NCBI GenBank assembly: GCA_018241125.1
Contig: JAFEEL010000007.1
Coordinates: 1 to 64,000, forward strand
Length of the DNA stretch: 64,000 bases
Origin: Pseudomonadota bacterium
GTDB taxonomy: Bacteria; Pseudomonadota; Gammaproteobacteria; Xanthomonadales; Xanthomonadaceae
Reading direction: 5' to 3'
Under the pieces are notes generated by a model. The model did no database searches. It worked only from the letters and a program-made list of their open reading frames with translations, and was not told where the DNA came from. The position numbers were made by a program, and so were the translations under genes. Of the stretch, positions 8,418 to 15,676 are shown in pieces (within the stretch, counting starts at the first letter, position 1; the number at the start of each line of letters is the position of its first letter).

Positions 8418-10010
8418 ATGATGCGCAACACGGCCACTCTACTAATCGCGGGCACAGCGCTGGGTTTGGCGACGACGGTCGCGGCGCAGCCGGTTTCGCT
8501 GTCTCCGAAGACGATGCCGCGCATCGGCACGGTGGATGCGCGCTATCAGTCGTACAACGTCGAGATGCTGGAGGTCACCGGCGGTCGCTTCTGGAAGCCG
8601 TACAAGGACATCGCCAAGTTGCCGGCGAAAGCTGGCACGCAGGCGGGCGCGGCCGGCAGCGACACGCCGGCTGGCATGAGCGCGGATCTCTACCAATATC
8701 GCCCGCCCATCGATTTGGGTAACCAGCGACTGCGGATGTTGGCCAAGGCGCTGGGGCCGGCCTATGTGCGGATCAGCGGCACCTGGGCCAACACGACGTT
8801 TTTCGCCGACTCCGACACGCCACCGAAGAATCCGCCTCCCGGTTACGGCGGCGTGCTGACCCGCAAGCAGTGGCTGGGCGCGATCGCGTTTTCCAATGCA
8901 GTGGATGCGCCGATCGTCACCTCGATGCCCGATGGCGACGGCGCGCGCGGGCCCGATGGCGTGTGGAAGCCGGATCAGGCGCGCCGCTGGCTCGACTTCA
9001 CGAAGGCGCATGGCGGCAAAATCGCCGCGGTCGAATACTTCAACGAACCCACGCTTGCCTCGATGGGCGGCGCACCGAAGGGCTATGACGCTGCTGCTTA
9101 CGGGCGCGACTTCCGGATATTCGATGCATTTTTGCGCAAGGAATTTCCCGGCATCAAGATTCTGGCCCCCGGCTCGGTGGGCGAGTCCACGGCTGCTTGG
9201 GGTGTCGCCAACGGCGGCTATGGCGACATGAAGGTGCTGACGGCCGGCGAGTTGGCGGCGTCCACGGGTGACGCGGATGCATTCTCCTATCACCACTACG
9301 GTGCCGCCTCCCAACGCTGCGCGGCGATGGGGCACCAGACCAGCGCCGAGCAAGCGTTGTCCGAGGACTGGTTGGGCCGCACCGACCAGACGCTGGCCTA
9401 TTACCGTGCCGTGCGCGACCGCTACATGCCCGGCAAGCACTTCTGGAACACCGAGACGGCCGACGCGGCCTGCGGCGGCAACCCGTGGGGCGGCACCTTC
9501 CTCGACACCTTCCGCTACCTCGACCAGTTGGGCCGGTTGGCTCGCCAGCAAGTGGACGTCATATTCCACAACACCCTGGTCGCCAGCGATTACGGTCTGC
9601 TCAACGAAGACACCTTCGCGCCGAAGCCCAACTATTGGGCCGCATTGCTGTGGCGACACCTGATGGGCACCACGGTGCTCGACTCGGGCGTGCCGATCGG
9701 CGAAGGCCGACACGTCTATGCGCAGTGCCTGCGCGGCGCGCCCGGCGGGGTCGCGATCCTGGCGATCAACAACAGCCGCTCGGCATCGACCGTGCTCGAG
9801 CTGCCGGTTGCCGCACAGCGGTACACGCTGTCCGCCTCTCCGCTGCAAACAACGCAAGTGCAGCTCAATGGACATGAGCTGAAACTCGGCCACGACGATG
9901 CGCTGCCCGAACTCCACGGCAAGCCAATCGGTGCAGGCACCGTCGAGCTGGCGCCGGCAACCATCACTTTTTTCGCGATCAAGGATGCAGGCAACGCGGC
10001 TTGCCGCTAA
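8418..10010 (+). CDS. Secreted GH79-type glycoside hydrolase (heparanase/beta-glucuronidase-like)
   Basis: This 530-residue exported protein has a signal peptide ending near TTVAAQP (about residue 26). The fold and motifs fit GH79 (retaining beta-glucuronidases and heparanase-like enzymes): the acid/base glutamate is E210 in EYFNEP and the likely nucleophile is E346 in FWNTETAD. A C-terminal beta-sandwich follows. AAGGAG at 8407-8412 supports ATG 8418 or the adjacent ATG 8421. It directly follows the membrane sugar dehydrogenase genes, so it may release the sugar or uronate they oxidise. The natural polysaccharide is not evident. Confidence 0.72.
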   Translation: MMRNTATLLIAGTALGLATTVAAQPVSLSPKTMPRIGTVDARYQSYNVEMLEVTGGRFWKPYKDIAKLPAKAGTQAGAAGSDTPAGMSADLYQYRPPIDLGNQRLRMLAKALGPAYVRISGTWANTTFFADSDTPPKNPPPGYGGVLTRKQWLGAIAFSNAVDAPIVTSMPDGDGARGPDGVWKPDQARRWLDFTKAHGGKIAAVEYFNEPTLASMGGAPKGYDAAAYGRDFRIFDAFLRKEFPGIKILAPGSVGESTAAWGVANGGYGDMKVLTAGELAASTGDADAFSYHHYGAASQRCAAMGHQTSAEQALSEDWLGRTDQTLAYYRAVRDRYMPGKHFWNTETADAACGGNPWGGTFLDTFRYLDQLGRLARQQVDVIFHNTLVASDYGLLNEDTFAPKPNYWAALLWRHLMGTTVLDSGVPIGEGRHVYAQCLRGAPGGVAILAINNSRSASTVLELPVAAQRYTLSASPLQTTQVQLNGHELKLGHDDALPELHGKPIGAGTVELAPATITFFAIKDAGNAACR

Positions 10011-10014
10011 CGCC

Positions 10015-10490
10015 TCACAACAACCACTCGATCGGCAACAGCGACAGCAGCCGGATCGCGAGGCGCTGGATTGCTCGGGTATCGGGTTCGACGGCGTATT
10101 GCTCGGTGCGCCCGTCGTGTTCGCCACGCCACTGCAATTTTCCGTTGGGCAGCAACGTCACCTTCCACGCCGTCTGCGCCAGCCGCTCGCCGAGACCTGC
10201 CTCGATGCGACACGCCAGCGCCGGGCTGTCGATGACCACGCCCATTTCGGTGTTCAGCCGCGCCGAGCGTGGATCGAAGTTGAACGAGCCGACGAAAACG
10301 CTGTGCTGATCGATGGAAAACGTCTTTGCGTGCAAGCTGGCAGCCGATCGCTTGCCGATGCTTCCACCCGCACGCAACCCAAGGCGCAAACGCTTGCGCG
10401 CAGGTGCCTCGTGCGCGACCCGCCGCCATTCGAACAACTCGATGCCCGCGCGCAGCAGCGACCGGCGGTGCTTGGCGTAGCTGCCGGGGC
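10015..10490 (-). pseudogene. Truncated phospholipase D-like gene (C-terminal half only)
   Basis: From about 10490 leftward the translation matches the C-terminal part of the intact phospholipase D-like gene at 31032-32501: SLHAKTFSIDQHSVFVGSFN and RLNTEMGVVIDSPALACRIE have near-identical counterparts there, and both end RLLSLLPIEWLL or WLLSLLPIEWLL. Only the second HxKxxxxD catalytic motif is present; the first half with the other HKD motif is missing. An ATG at 10542 keeps a frame open upstream, but those about 20 residues do not match the paralog. The enzyme needs both motifs, so this copy is very likely inactive. Confidence 0.8.
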
Positions 10491-10605
10491 GAAAAACCGC
10501 GGTGGAGCCGTCGCCACGGAGGCAAGATTCCACGCGATCCATGCGGTGGCCGCCATGCGCCCGGCTTCCCGTTTCTCGCTGTATTCATCCAACGGGGAAC
10601 CCGCC

Positions 10606-11364
10606 ATGAACAAGCTCGGCTCGCTCGGCATCATCGTTTTTGTCGTGCTCATCGGCAGCTTCGTGTTCGCCATGAACTCGGGCGTGTTCAAGGGCTGGAT
10701 GTTTTCCAGTGCGTGGGATGGCACATCCACGCTCACCTGCGGTGGCGACCAGCACATGACCATCAGCGGTCGCCACATCAAGATGGATTCCGGGCCGGTG
10801 TTCCAGGTCGGCGGCAACTGTGAGCTGACGGTCGAAGATAGCGACATCGTTGCTCCGAGCGTGGTGGATGCCGGCGGTTCGGCGCATGTCGTATTGAAGG
10901 GCGGCAACATCACGGCGGCGCAGTCGGCGATCCTGTCCGCCGGCAACGCGCAGGTGGAAATCCACGGTACCAAGATCACCGGGTCGATCGACAAGGGCGG
11001 TCACGGGCGCATTACCGGCCTGCCGGATCTGGACAAGCAGCAGGCGGCCGACGACGCGCAGAAGGTGCTGGACGACAAATGGGGCAAGAGCGCCTGCGAG
11101 GGCCTGCTCGAGTGCTACCGGAAAGCCAACTTTCTGGGACAGGCCAGCGCCCACGTTGAGGGCGAAGTTGCGCCGGACGGCAGCATCGCCAACGTGACCA
11201 TCACCGGCAGCCCCGGCGACCCGCGCGACTGCCTGCAAGCGACCATGCAGGCCAAGAAGCTGGCCGCTTATGACGGCAAACCCGGCAAGCTGATCTGCGA
11301 GTTCGCCGGCACGTTCGGCGGTGGCAACGTGGATGTCACCATCGGCGGGTCGCTGCGGCGTTGA
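10606..11364 (+). CDS. Membrane-anchored protein of unknown function
   Basis: This 252-residue protein has one N-terminal hydrophobic helix (about residues 5-24, LGSLGIIVFVVLIGSFVFAM). A periplasmic region with short beta-like repeats follows (residues 35-130: HMTISGRHIKMDSG, NCELTVEDSDI and similar), suggesting a beta-helix or polymer-like fold. A C-terminal part contains four cysteines (two in ACEGLLECY, one each in RDCLQA and LICEFAG) that could form disulfides. GGGGAA upstream (10592-10597) and ATG 10606 set the start. No family is recognised. It lies head-to-head with the truncated phospholipase D copy. Confidence 0.6.
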   Translation: MNKLGSLGIIVFVVLIGSFVFAMNSGVFKGWMFSSAWDGTSTLTCGGDQHMTISGRHIKMDSGPVFQVGGNCELTVEDSDIVAPSVVDAGGSAHVVLKGGNITAAQSAILSAGNAQVEIHGTKITGSIDKGGHGRITGLPDLDKQQAADDAQKVLDDKWGKSACEGLLECYRKANFLGQASAHVEGEVAPDGSIANVTITGSPGDPRDCLQATMQAKKLAAYDGKPGKLICEFAGTFGGGNVDVTIGGSLRR

Positions 11365-11495
11365 GTGGGTGCTGGCGGCTTTGCTTTCGGACGAAGCGTT
11401 GGGCGATGCTCGGTATTCCGCGACACGGCCCATTTGGCGCGGCGCGGTAACGCACGCATGGTGTGTTCAGAATTCTTGCTGACAACAAGGTCGTC

Positions 11496-12128
11496 ATGAA
11501 AAGTTTCCTGCTGCTGGTCGCGCTCGCCATGCCGCTGGCGGCGCATGCGGTGACCCCTGACAAGCCCTCGCGTGCGGCCAGCAGGGATTGCAAGTGGGAG
11601 CGCATCCAGGACGAAAAAATGGGCTTGGCGCTGTGGGCGGAACAATGCGACTACCACTTTCGCAAGGTCGACCATTTCATCAAAGGCAATGCGCTGATGG
11701 AGCGCTTTTCCGATGGTGGCGATCCATCGTTGGTGATCGAAACGTTCGATCTGCGCAAAGGCGAATCGATCGAGGCGGGCATCAAGCGCGTTTTCGACCA
11801 ACTCACGCCGGACAAGACGCTTGTCAAGCGCTGCGAACTCAAGCCGTACCATGGTTATCGGGAAGTCGTGCCGCCCGGCGTAAAACGCTATACGTTTGTG
11901 CCCAATGCCGCGTACCAGAAGGTCGTGGACAAGAAGAACGCCGCCAATGATGGCGTACCCGATCCGGCATGCGGAGATTGGGGCGACGCGCCAGACGGCA
12001 TTCAATATTTCGAAGCCCAGCCCGGCAACAATGCGCACCGCGTGATGTTCGTGAGCGTCGGACAGGACGTTGGGCTGTTCGACGAGAATACGCTGCGCCT
12101 GCTGCCGCCAGCGCAGAAGGCACGGTAG
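11496..12128 (+). CDS. Secreted protein of unknown function
   Basis: The product has 210 residues with a clear signal peptide, MKSFLLLVALAMPLAAHA, cleaved around residue 18, so it is periplasmic or secreted. The mature part is soluble, has four cysteines (DCKWERI, EQCDYHF, KRCELKP, PACGDWG) that probably pair, and no recognised domain. The ATG at 11496 is chosen over a GTG at 11463 because it puts the signal peptide at the N-terminus. It follows the unknown membrane protein by 131 bases on the same strand, and the two may be functionally linked, but nothing in the sequence proves it. Confidence 0.6.
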   Translation: MKSFLLLVALAMPLAAHAVTPDKPSRAASRDCKWERIQDEKMGLALWAEQCDYHFRKVDHFIKGNALMERFSDGGDPSLVIETFDLRKGESIEAGIKRVFDQLTPDKTLVKRCELKPYHGYREVVPPGVKRYTFVPNAAYQKVVDKKNAANDGVPDPACGDWGDAPDGIQYFEAQPGNNAHRVMFVSVGQDVGLFDENTLRLLPPAQKAR

Positions 12129-12331
12129 CCGGCGATCACGAGAAGGCGCCCCGAAAAACTTCACTACAGGGCACCTCGAATAACCCGCATCTCGAACCCG
12201 CCACCGCGCGTTGCGTCAGTATTTCGTGACGGCGGCACCCGTCAGCTCCGAAATTAATTCGTCCGTGACCGATTGCGGTCGTTTTTGCCTCGCGGAAGAC
12301 CGTTTTCTTCTCGTGCTCGGGCTGTCGCCCC

Positions 12332-12633
12332 TCACACAGGCACAACTCCCCTGTGTTGCAAGCGCGCCAACCGCAGCAGGTTGTGCATGCCCACTTTCAA
12401 TCCGATCGTCACCGTTGCCGGCGCCAGCCCGATCGTGCGCAGGCACTTGCCGTCCATCTGCGCGATCCGCGCGAACGGGTGCTCGCCGAACGCGCGATCT
12501 TTCGCAATCCGATGATTGCGACGCTGCTGAGCATCGCTCAGCGGCTGGCCGCCGTGCCCTTGTGCTGGATGTCCGCGCGGTAGCCGCGTTGCTTGAGCGC
12601 GGCTTTGCGCTCGCTGCTGGCGTAGGTGGTCAT
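12332..12633 (-). pseudogene. IS5-family transposase remnant (C-terminal, frameshifted)
   Basis: On the minus strand from 12633 the reading is TTYASSERKAALKQRGYRAD then IQHKGTA. After a one-base frame change the reading continues GQPLSDAQQRRNHRIAKDRA, FGEHPFARIAQMDGKCLRTI and MHNLLRLARLQHRG, ending at the TGA at 12332-12334. This is the C-terminal part of an IS5-group transposase, the region holding the final catalytic Glu of the DDE set. The first two thirds are missing and the frame is broken, so it cannot act. The motif GGCACCTCGAATAACC at about 12169-12184, downstream of the remnant, may be the old right end of the element. Confidence 0.75.
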
Positions 12634-12670
12634 GATGTGATTACCATTGATAGAAAATGGGAGCGCCGCC

Positions 12671-12988
12671 GTGACCGCGATCCGGCGAATTACCTTCCTG
12701 GTCGCCCCCGAGCAGAAGTCCCGACTCACCAATCACGCGCGTGCCGCGAAGCTGTCGGTGGACGAGTACGTGCGCAACCGCGCCCTCGATGACGACGAAC
12801 TGCTCAAGGCCCTCACAGTAGAACTGCGCGCATCCATGGCCGCTGCCGTCAGTCGTGTCGACGAATTGATCCGCCGTCTGGAAGAACGTGACCGCGCGCG
12901 CGCCGGACGCGACGAGCAAGTGCGTGTCCGCACCTATGCCGAATTCGCTGCGCTGGTGACGCCAGTCCCAGAGCATGTCACGCGGTGA
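12671..12988 (+). CDS. Ribbon-helix-helix-like protein (mobilisation or antitoxin type)
   Basis: This 105-residue protein has an N-terminal ITFLVAPEQKSRLTNHAR segment followed by a helix pair (LSVDEYVRNRAL), as in ribbon-helix-helix DNA-binding proteins of plasmid mobilisation (MobC-like) or antitoxin families. An acidic/basic coiled region follows (residues 45-85). Translation likely starts at GTG 12671 with GGGAG at 12659-12663. Its TGA overlaps a GTG that opens a 24-codon frame, suggesting it was once the first gene of a two-gene unit. The position next to a transposase remnant suggests a former mobile element. Confidence 0.5.
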   Translation: MTAIRRITFLVAPEQKSRLTNHARAAKLSVDEYVRNRALDDDELLKALTVELRASMAAAVSRVDELIRRLEERDRARAGRDEQVRVRTYAEFAALVTPVPEHVTR

Positions 12989-13059
12989 GCACGATCTACG
13001 AGGCCATCAAGGCCGGGTGCGCGGCGATCGGCGTCAGATCGCAGCTGTCCACCACCTAA
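12985..13059 (+). pseudogene. Truncated gene start (24 codons) coupled to the RHH gene
   Basis: A GTG overlapping the stop of the ribbon-helix-helix gene (GTGA) starts MSTIYEAIKAGCAAIGVRSQ and meets a TAA at 13057-13059. The opening MxxIYEAIKAGC looks like the N-terminus of a longer conserved protein rather than a random peptide. The rest is absent, so this is best read as a gene cut off by a deletion or rearrangement. I do not recognise the full-length family with certainty. Confidence 0.35.
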
Positions 13060-13119
13060 GCGATCAGTAACCCGCCGATCCTAGACTCGCGATCCACCGC
13101 TTGTGGATCGGATCGACGC

Positions 13120-13293
13120 ATGCGTCCAAACTTGTCGTTGCAAGGTCTCGACAGTGTCGTGCTGATGCCAACCTGCGCTGCATCAGCGGCCACGATCCCG
13201 CAGGTCGAGATGCTGGCTTGCCGTGTCATCGGGCAGCCCGGCGGCTGGGGCTACTCCGTCCTGTTGGTCGTGGCACAGATCGCCCACCCATGA
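13120..13293 (+). CDS. Small ORF (57 residues) coupled to the efflux operon
   Basis: An ATG at 13120 opens a 57-residue frame whose TGA (13291-13293) overlaps the ATG of the first efflux gene, the same ATGA arrangement used between most later genes of this operon. The product contains a mildly hydrophobic C-terminal half (WGYSVLLVVAQIAHP) and three cysteines (PTCAA, LACRV and none in a metal-type pair). There is no strong ribosome-binding site and no known family. It may be a leader peptide for translational coupling, or chance. Confidence 0.35.
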   Translation: MRPNLSLQGLDSVVLMPTCAASAATIPQVEMLACRVIGQPGGWGYSVLLVVAQIAHP

Positions 13294-14648
13294 GTCCATG
13301 CGGCGCTCGCGGTGCACCGCGGCTGCTGGCTGTAACGGCCATGATGCTGGTGGGTGCTTGTGCGAGCTATCGGTCGCAGCCACTTGCGGACGAGTCGGGA
13401 GCGACGGCGGCGGCCGATGCGGCCACGCTCGCGCAGGTCGCAGCGACCATTCGCGTGCCACGGCTGGCACCGTTGCCCATTCCCCCGCATGGCCCGTGGA
13501 ACGATTTGCAACTGGCCGACATCGCCGTTCTCGCCAACCCGGATTTGCAGGCGCTGCGCCTGCAGGACAAGGTCGCGCAGGCGCAGGTATTCGCCGCCGG
13601 CCTGTTGCCAGATCCGCAGATCGGCCTTGGATCCGATCGCCCGGACGGCGGCGGCTTGGTCAGCGCCTTCGGTGTCAATGCGGGCTTGGACGTAGCCGCC
13701 TTGCTGATGCGCGAAAACCGAGTGCAAGCTGCACGTGCGAATGCCGAACAGGTGCATGCGGCCATCGCATGGCAGGAATGGCTGGTCGCCAACCAGGTGC
13801 GTCTACTGGTGCGCCGCTGCCAGTATTTGCGCCAGCAGCAAGCGCTCGCCGCCGCCGCCGCCGAATCTGCAGACACGCTGGTGGCGCTCACAGAGCGGGC
13901 GGTCGCTGCACACAATGCACGCACCGACGATCTCGCGTTGCGCCGCGCCGCCGCACTCGATGCGCACAGTCGCGTCAGCGCGTTGACGCGCGATCTGCAA
14001 GCCGCGCGCATGCAGCTGAACCAGTCCGTCGGCGTCGTCCCGGATGTGAAGTTGCCGTTGGCCACGCTCGCGTCGCTGCACGATCCTTCCACGCTTGACG
14101 TCGCCGAACTGGAGGGCCGTGCCTTGAACCGACGCTGGGATCTTTCGGCCTTGCGCGCCGGCTACGTCGCGCAGGAATCCGCCGTGCGCGGAGCGATCCT
14201 GGCGCAGTATCCATTTCCGGTCCTCACCGTGAGCCGGGCGCGTGACACCACGCCGGTGTACACCAAGGGCGCCTCGCTGTCGTTCACATTGCCACTGTGG
14301 AATCGCAATCGCGGCAACATCGCCATTGCTACCGCGACTCGCGAGCAACTGCATGCCGAGTTTTCCGCGCGTGTGTTCGACACGCGGGCAGCCATCGCCG
14401 CGCAGGTCGCGGCCCTCCAGCAGCTCGCCGTGCAGCGTCAGACGCTGGATGCGGAAATCGAAAAGCTTGCTGTCGAGATCGCTCCGTTGGAACGGGCCGC
14501 TTCACGTGGCGACGTGAGCGTGGTCACGCTGGAGTCCATGCGCTCGACGCTAGTGGACAAACGCATCGCCGCCAGTGCGCTGGCGCAAGCGCAGTCCGAG
14601 GGCGAGGTAGCCCTTTCGATCGAAACCGGGGGATTGGCATGGCATTGA
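13290..14648 (+). CDS. TolC/CusC-type outer-membrane efflux lipoprotein (first copy)
   Basis: The product has 452 residues. A signal peptide with lipobox LVGAC predicts lipidation at C24. The rest is the TolC/OEP fold: two long helical repeat regions with AQAQ/ADI-type coiled-coil segments, such as LADIAVLANPDLQALRLQDK early and the equivalent in the second half. It provides the outer-membrane channel for a tripartite pump. Its stop lies inside the start of the adaptor gene. It is one of two outer-membrane factors in this operon. The rightward order of outer-membrane factor, adaptor, then pump resembles heavy-metal and drug RND operons. Confidence 0.82.
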   Translation: MSPCGARGAPRLLAVTAMMLVGACASYRSQPLADESGATAAADAATLAQVAATIRVPRLAPLPIPPHGPWNDLQLADIAVLANPDLQALRLQDKVAQAQVFAAGLLPDPQIGLGSDRPDGGGLVSAFGVNAGLDVAALLMRENRVQAARANAEQVHAAIAWQEWLVANQVRLLVRRCQYLRQQQALAAAAAESADTLVALTERAVAAHNARTDDLALRRAAALDAHSRVSALTRDLQAARMQLNQSVGVVPDVKLPLATLASLHDPSTLDVAELEGRALNRRWDLSALRAGYVAQESAVRGAILAQYPFPVLTVSRARDTTPVYTKGASLSFTLPLWNRNRGNIAIATATREQLHAEFSARVFDTRAAIAAQVAALQQLAVQRQTLDAEIEKLAVEIAPLERAASRGDVSVVTLESMRSTLVDKRIAASALAQAQSEGEVALSIETGGLAWH

Positions 14649-15676
14649 GACTGCTTGCGGGTGCCGTGCTGGCTTGTGTGCTGGCGCTGCCAACTACTGT
14701 ATTGGCCGGTGACGCCGAGGTGGCAGCGACAGCCCGCGTGCAGGTTGCGCCGGCCACGCGCGCCCCGCTGCACCAGCACTTGTCCGCTTATGGCATGTTG
14801 GCGTTTTCCGGCGACGGCCTGCGTGCGCTGTCGGTTCCGTATCAGGCACAGGTGGCAAGCGTGGCCGTGACCGCTGGCCAGTCGGTGCGCAAGGGGCAAG
14901 CTTTGTTGGTGCTACGACCCACTGCCGCGTCGGTGCTTGAATTGCAACGCGCGGACAACGATGCCGTGTTTGCGCGAAACGAGTTGCAGCGCACGCGCAC
15001 GTTGTTCACGCAGCACTTGGCCACCAATGCCGATCTGGCTGCCGCCGAATTGGCCGCGCACAATGCGCAGGCCGCGCAGGTGTCCGCGCACGCACGTCTG
15101 GGCAGTGCTAGCGAGCACACCCTGCGCGGCACGAGCGATGGCGTGGTCGTCGACATTACCGTCCGGGGCGGCGACGTAATCGCTGCGGACACGGCGTTTG
15201 CGCATGTGGGCGCCACATCCGGACTGCGCCTTGAGCTGGGAGTGGAACCGACCGCCGTCGCGCAGGTGCGCGCCGGGCAGGCAGTCACTTTCCGCCTGTT
15301 GCGTGACGGCGCCCCGGCGCAGAGCGCCCACGTCGAGCGGATCGGCAGCCAGATCGATGCGGTCTCGCGCCTGATCCCGGTCGTTGCAAAACCCGATGAT
15401 GGCGCAGATCTGCCGCCGGGTGCGGCGGTGCGCGCGCTGATCTCCTTTGGTTCCGGGCAGGGCGTGCTGGGTGTGCCGCGTGCGGCGGTGCTGCGGCGCG
15501 ATGGCCGGGCGTATGTCTTCGTGGTGCGAGCGGGCAGGGCCGTGCGTCGCTGGGTGACGGTTGGCGATGACGACGGTGAGCGCGTGGAAATCCGTGCCGG
15601 ACTGCAAGCCGGCGAAGCGGTGGTTGTGCTCGGCAACTACGAGCTGTCCGACGGCATGGCGGTGCGCGTGCAATGA
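14639..15676 (+). CDS. RND efflux periplasmic adaptor (membrane fusion protein)
   Basis: The product has 345 residues. The N-terminus is a signal peptide (ALRLLAGAVLACVLALPTTVLA, cleaved near GDAE). A barrel-sandwich lipoyl half-motif (PYQAQVASVAVTAGQSVRKG, about residues 62-81) is followed by an alpha-hairpin and the second lipoyl half (GTSDGVVVDITVRGGDVI), as in HlyD/AcrA-type adaptors. The C-terminal beta-barrel ends NYELSDGMAVRVQ. It links the inner-membrane pump to an outer-membrane channel. ATG 14639 overlaps the end of the first lipoprotein gene, and its own TGA overlaps the pump start (ATGA). Confidence 0.85.
   Translation: MALRLLAGAVLACVLALPTTVLAGDAEVAATARVQVAPATRAPLHQHLSAYGMLAFSGDGLRALSVPYQAQVASVAVTAGQSVRKGQALLVLRPTAASVLELQRADNDAVFARNELQRTRTLFTQHLATNADLAAAELAAHNAQAAQVSAHARLGSASEHTLRGTSDGVVVDITVRGGDVIAADTAFAHVGATSGLRLELGVEPTAVAQVRAGQAVTFRLLRDGAPAQSAHVERIGSQIDAVSRLIPVVAKPDDGADLPPGAAVRALISFGSGQGVLGVPRAAVLRRDGRAYVFVVRAGRAVRRWVTVGDDDGERVEIRAGLQAGEAVVVLGNYELSDGMAVRVQ

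Noticed and set aside
10491..10542. Intact start for the phospholipase D fragment
   Set aside because: The first residues do not match the paralog and one HKD motif is missing; a functional short gene is not supported.
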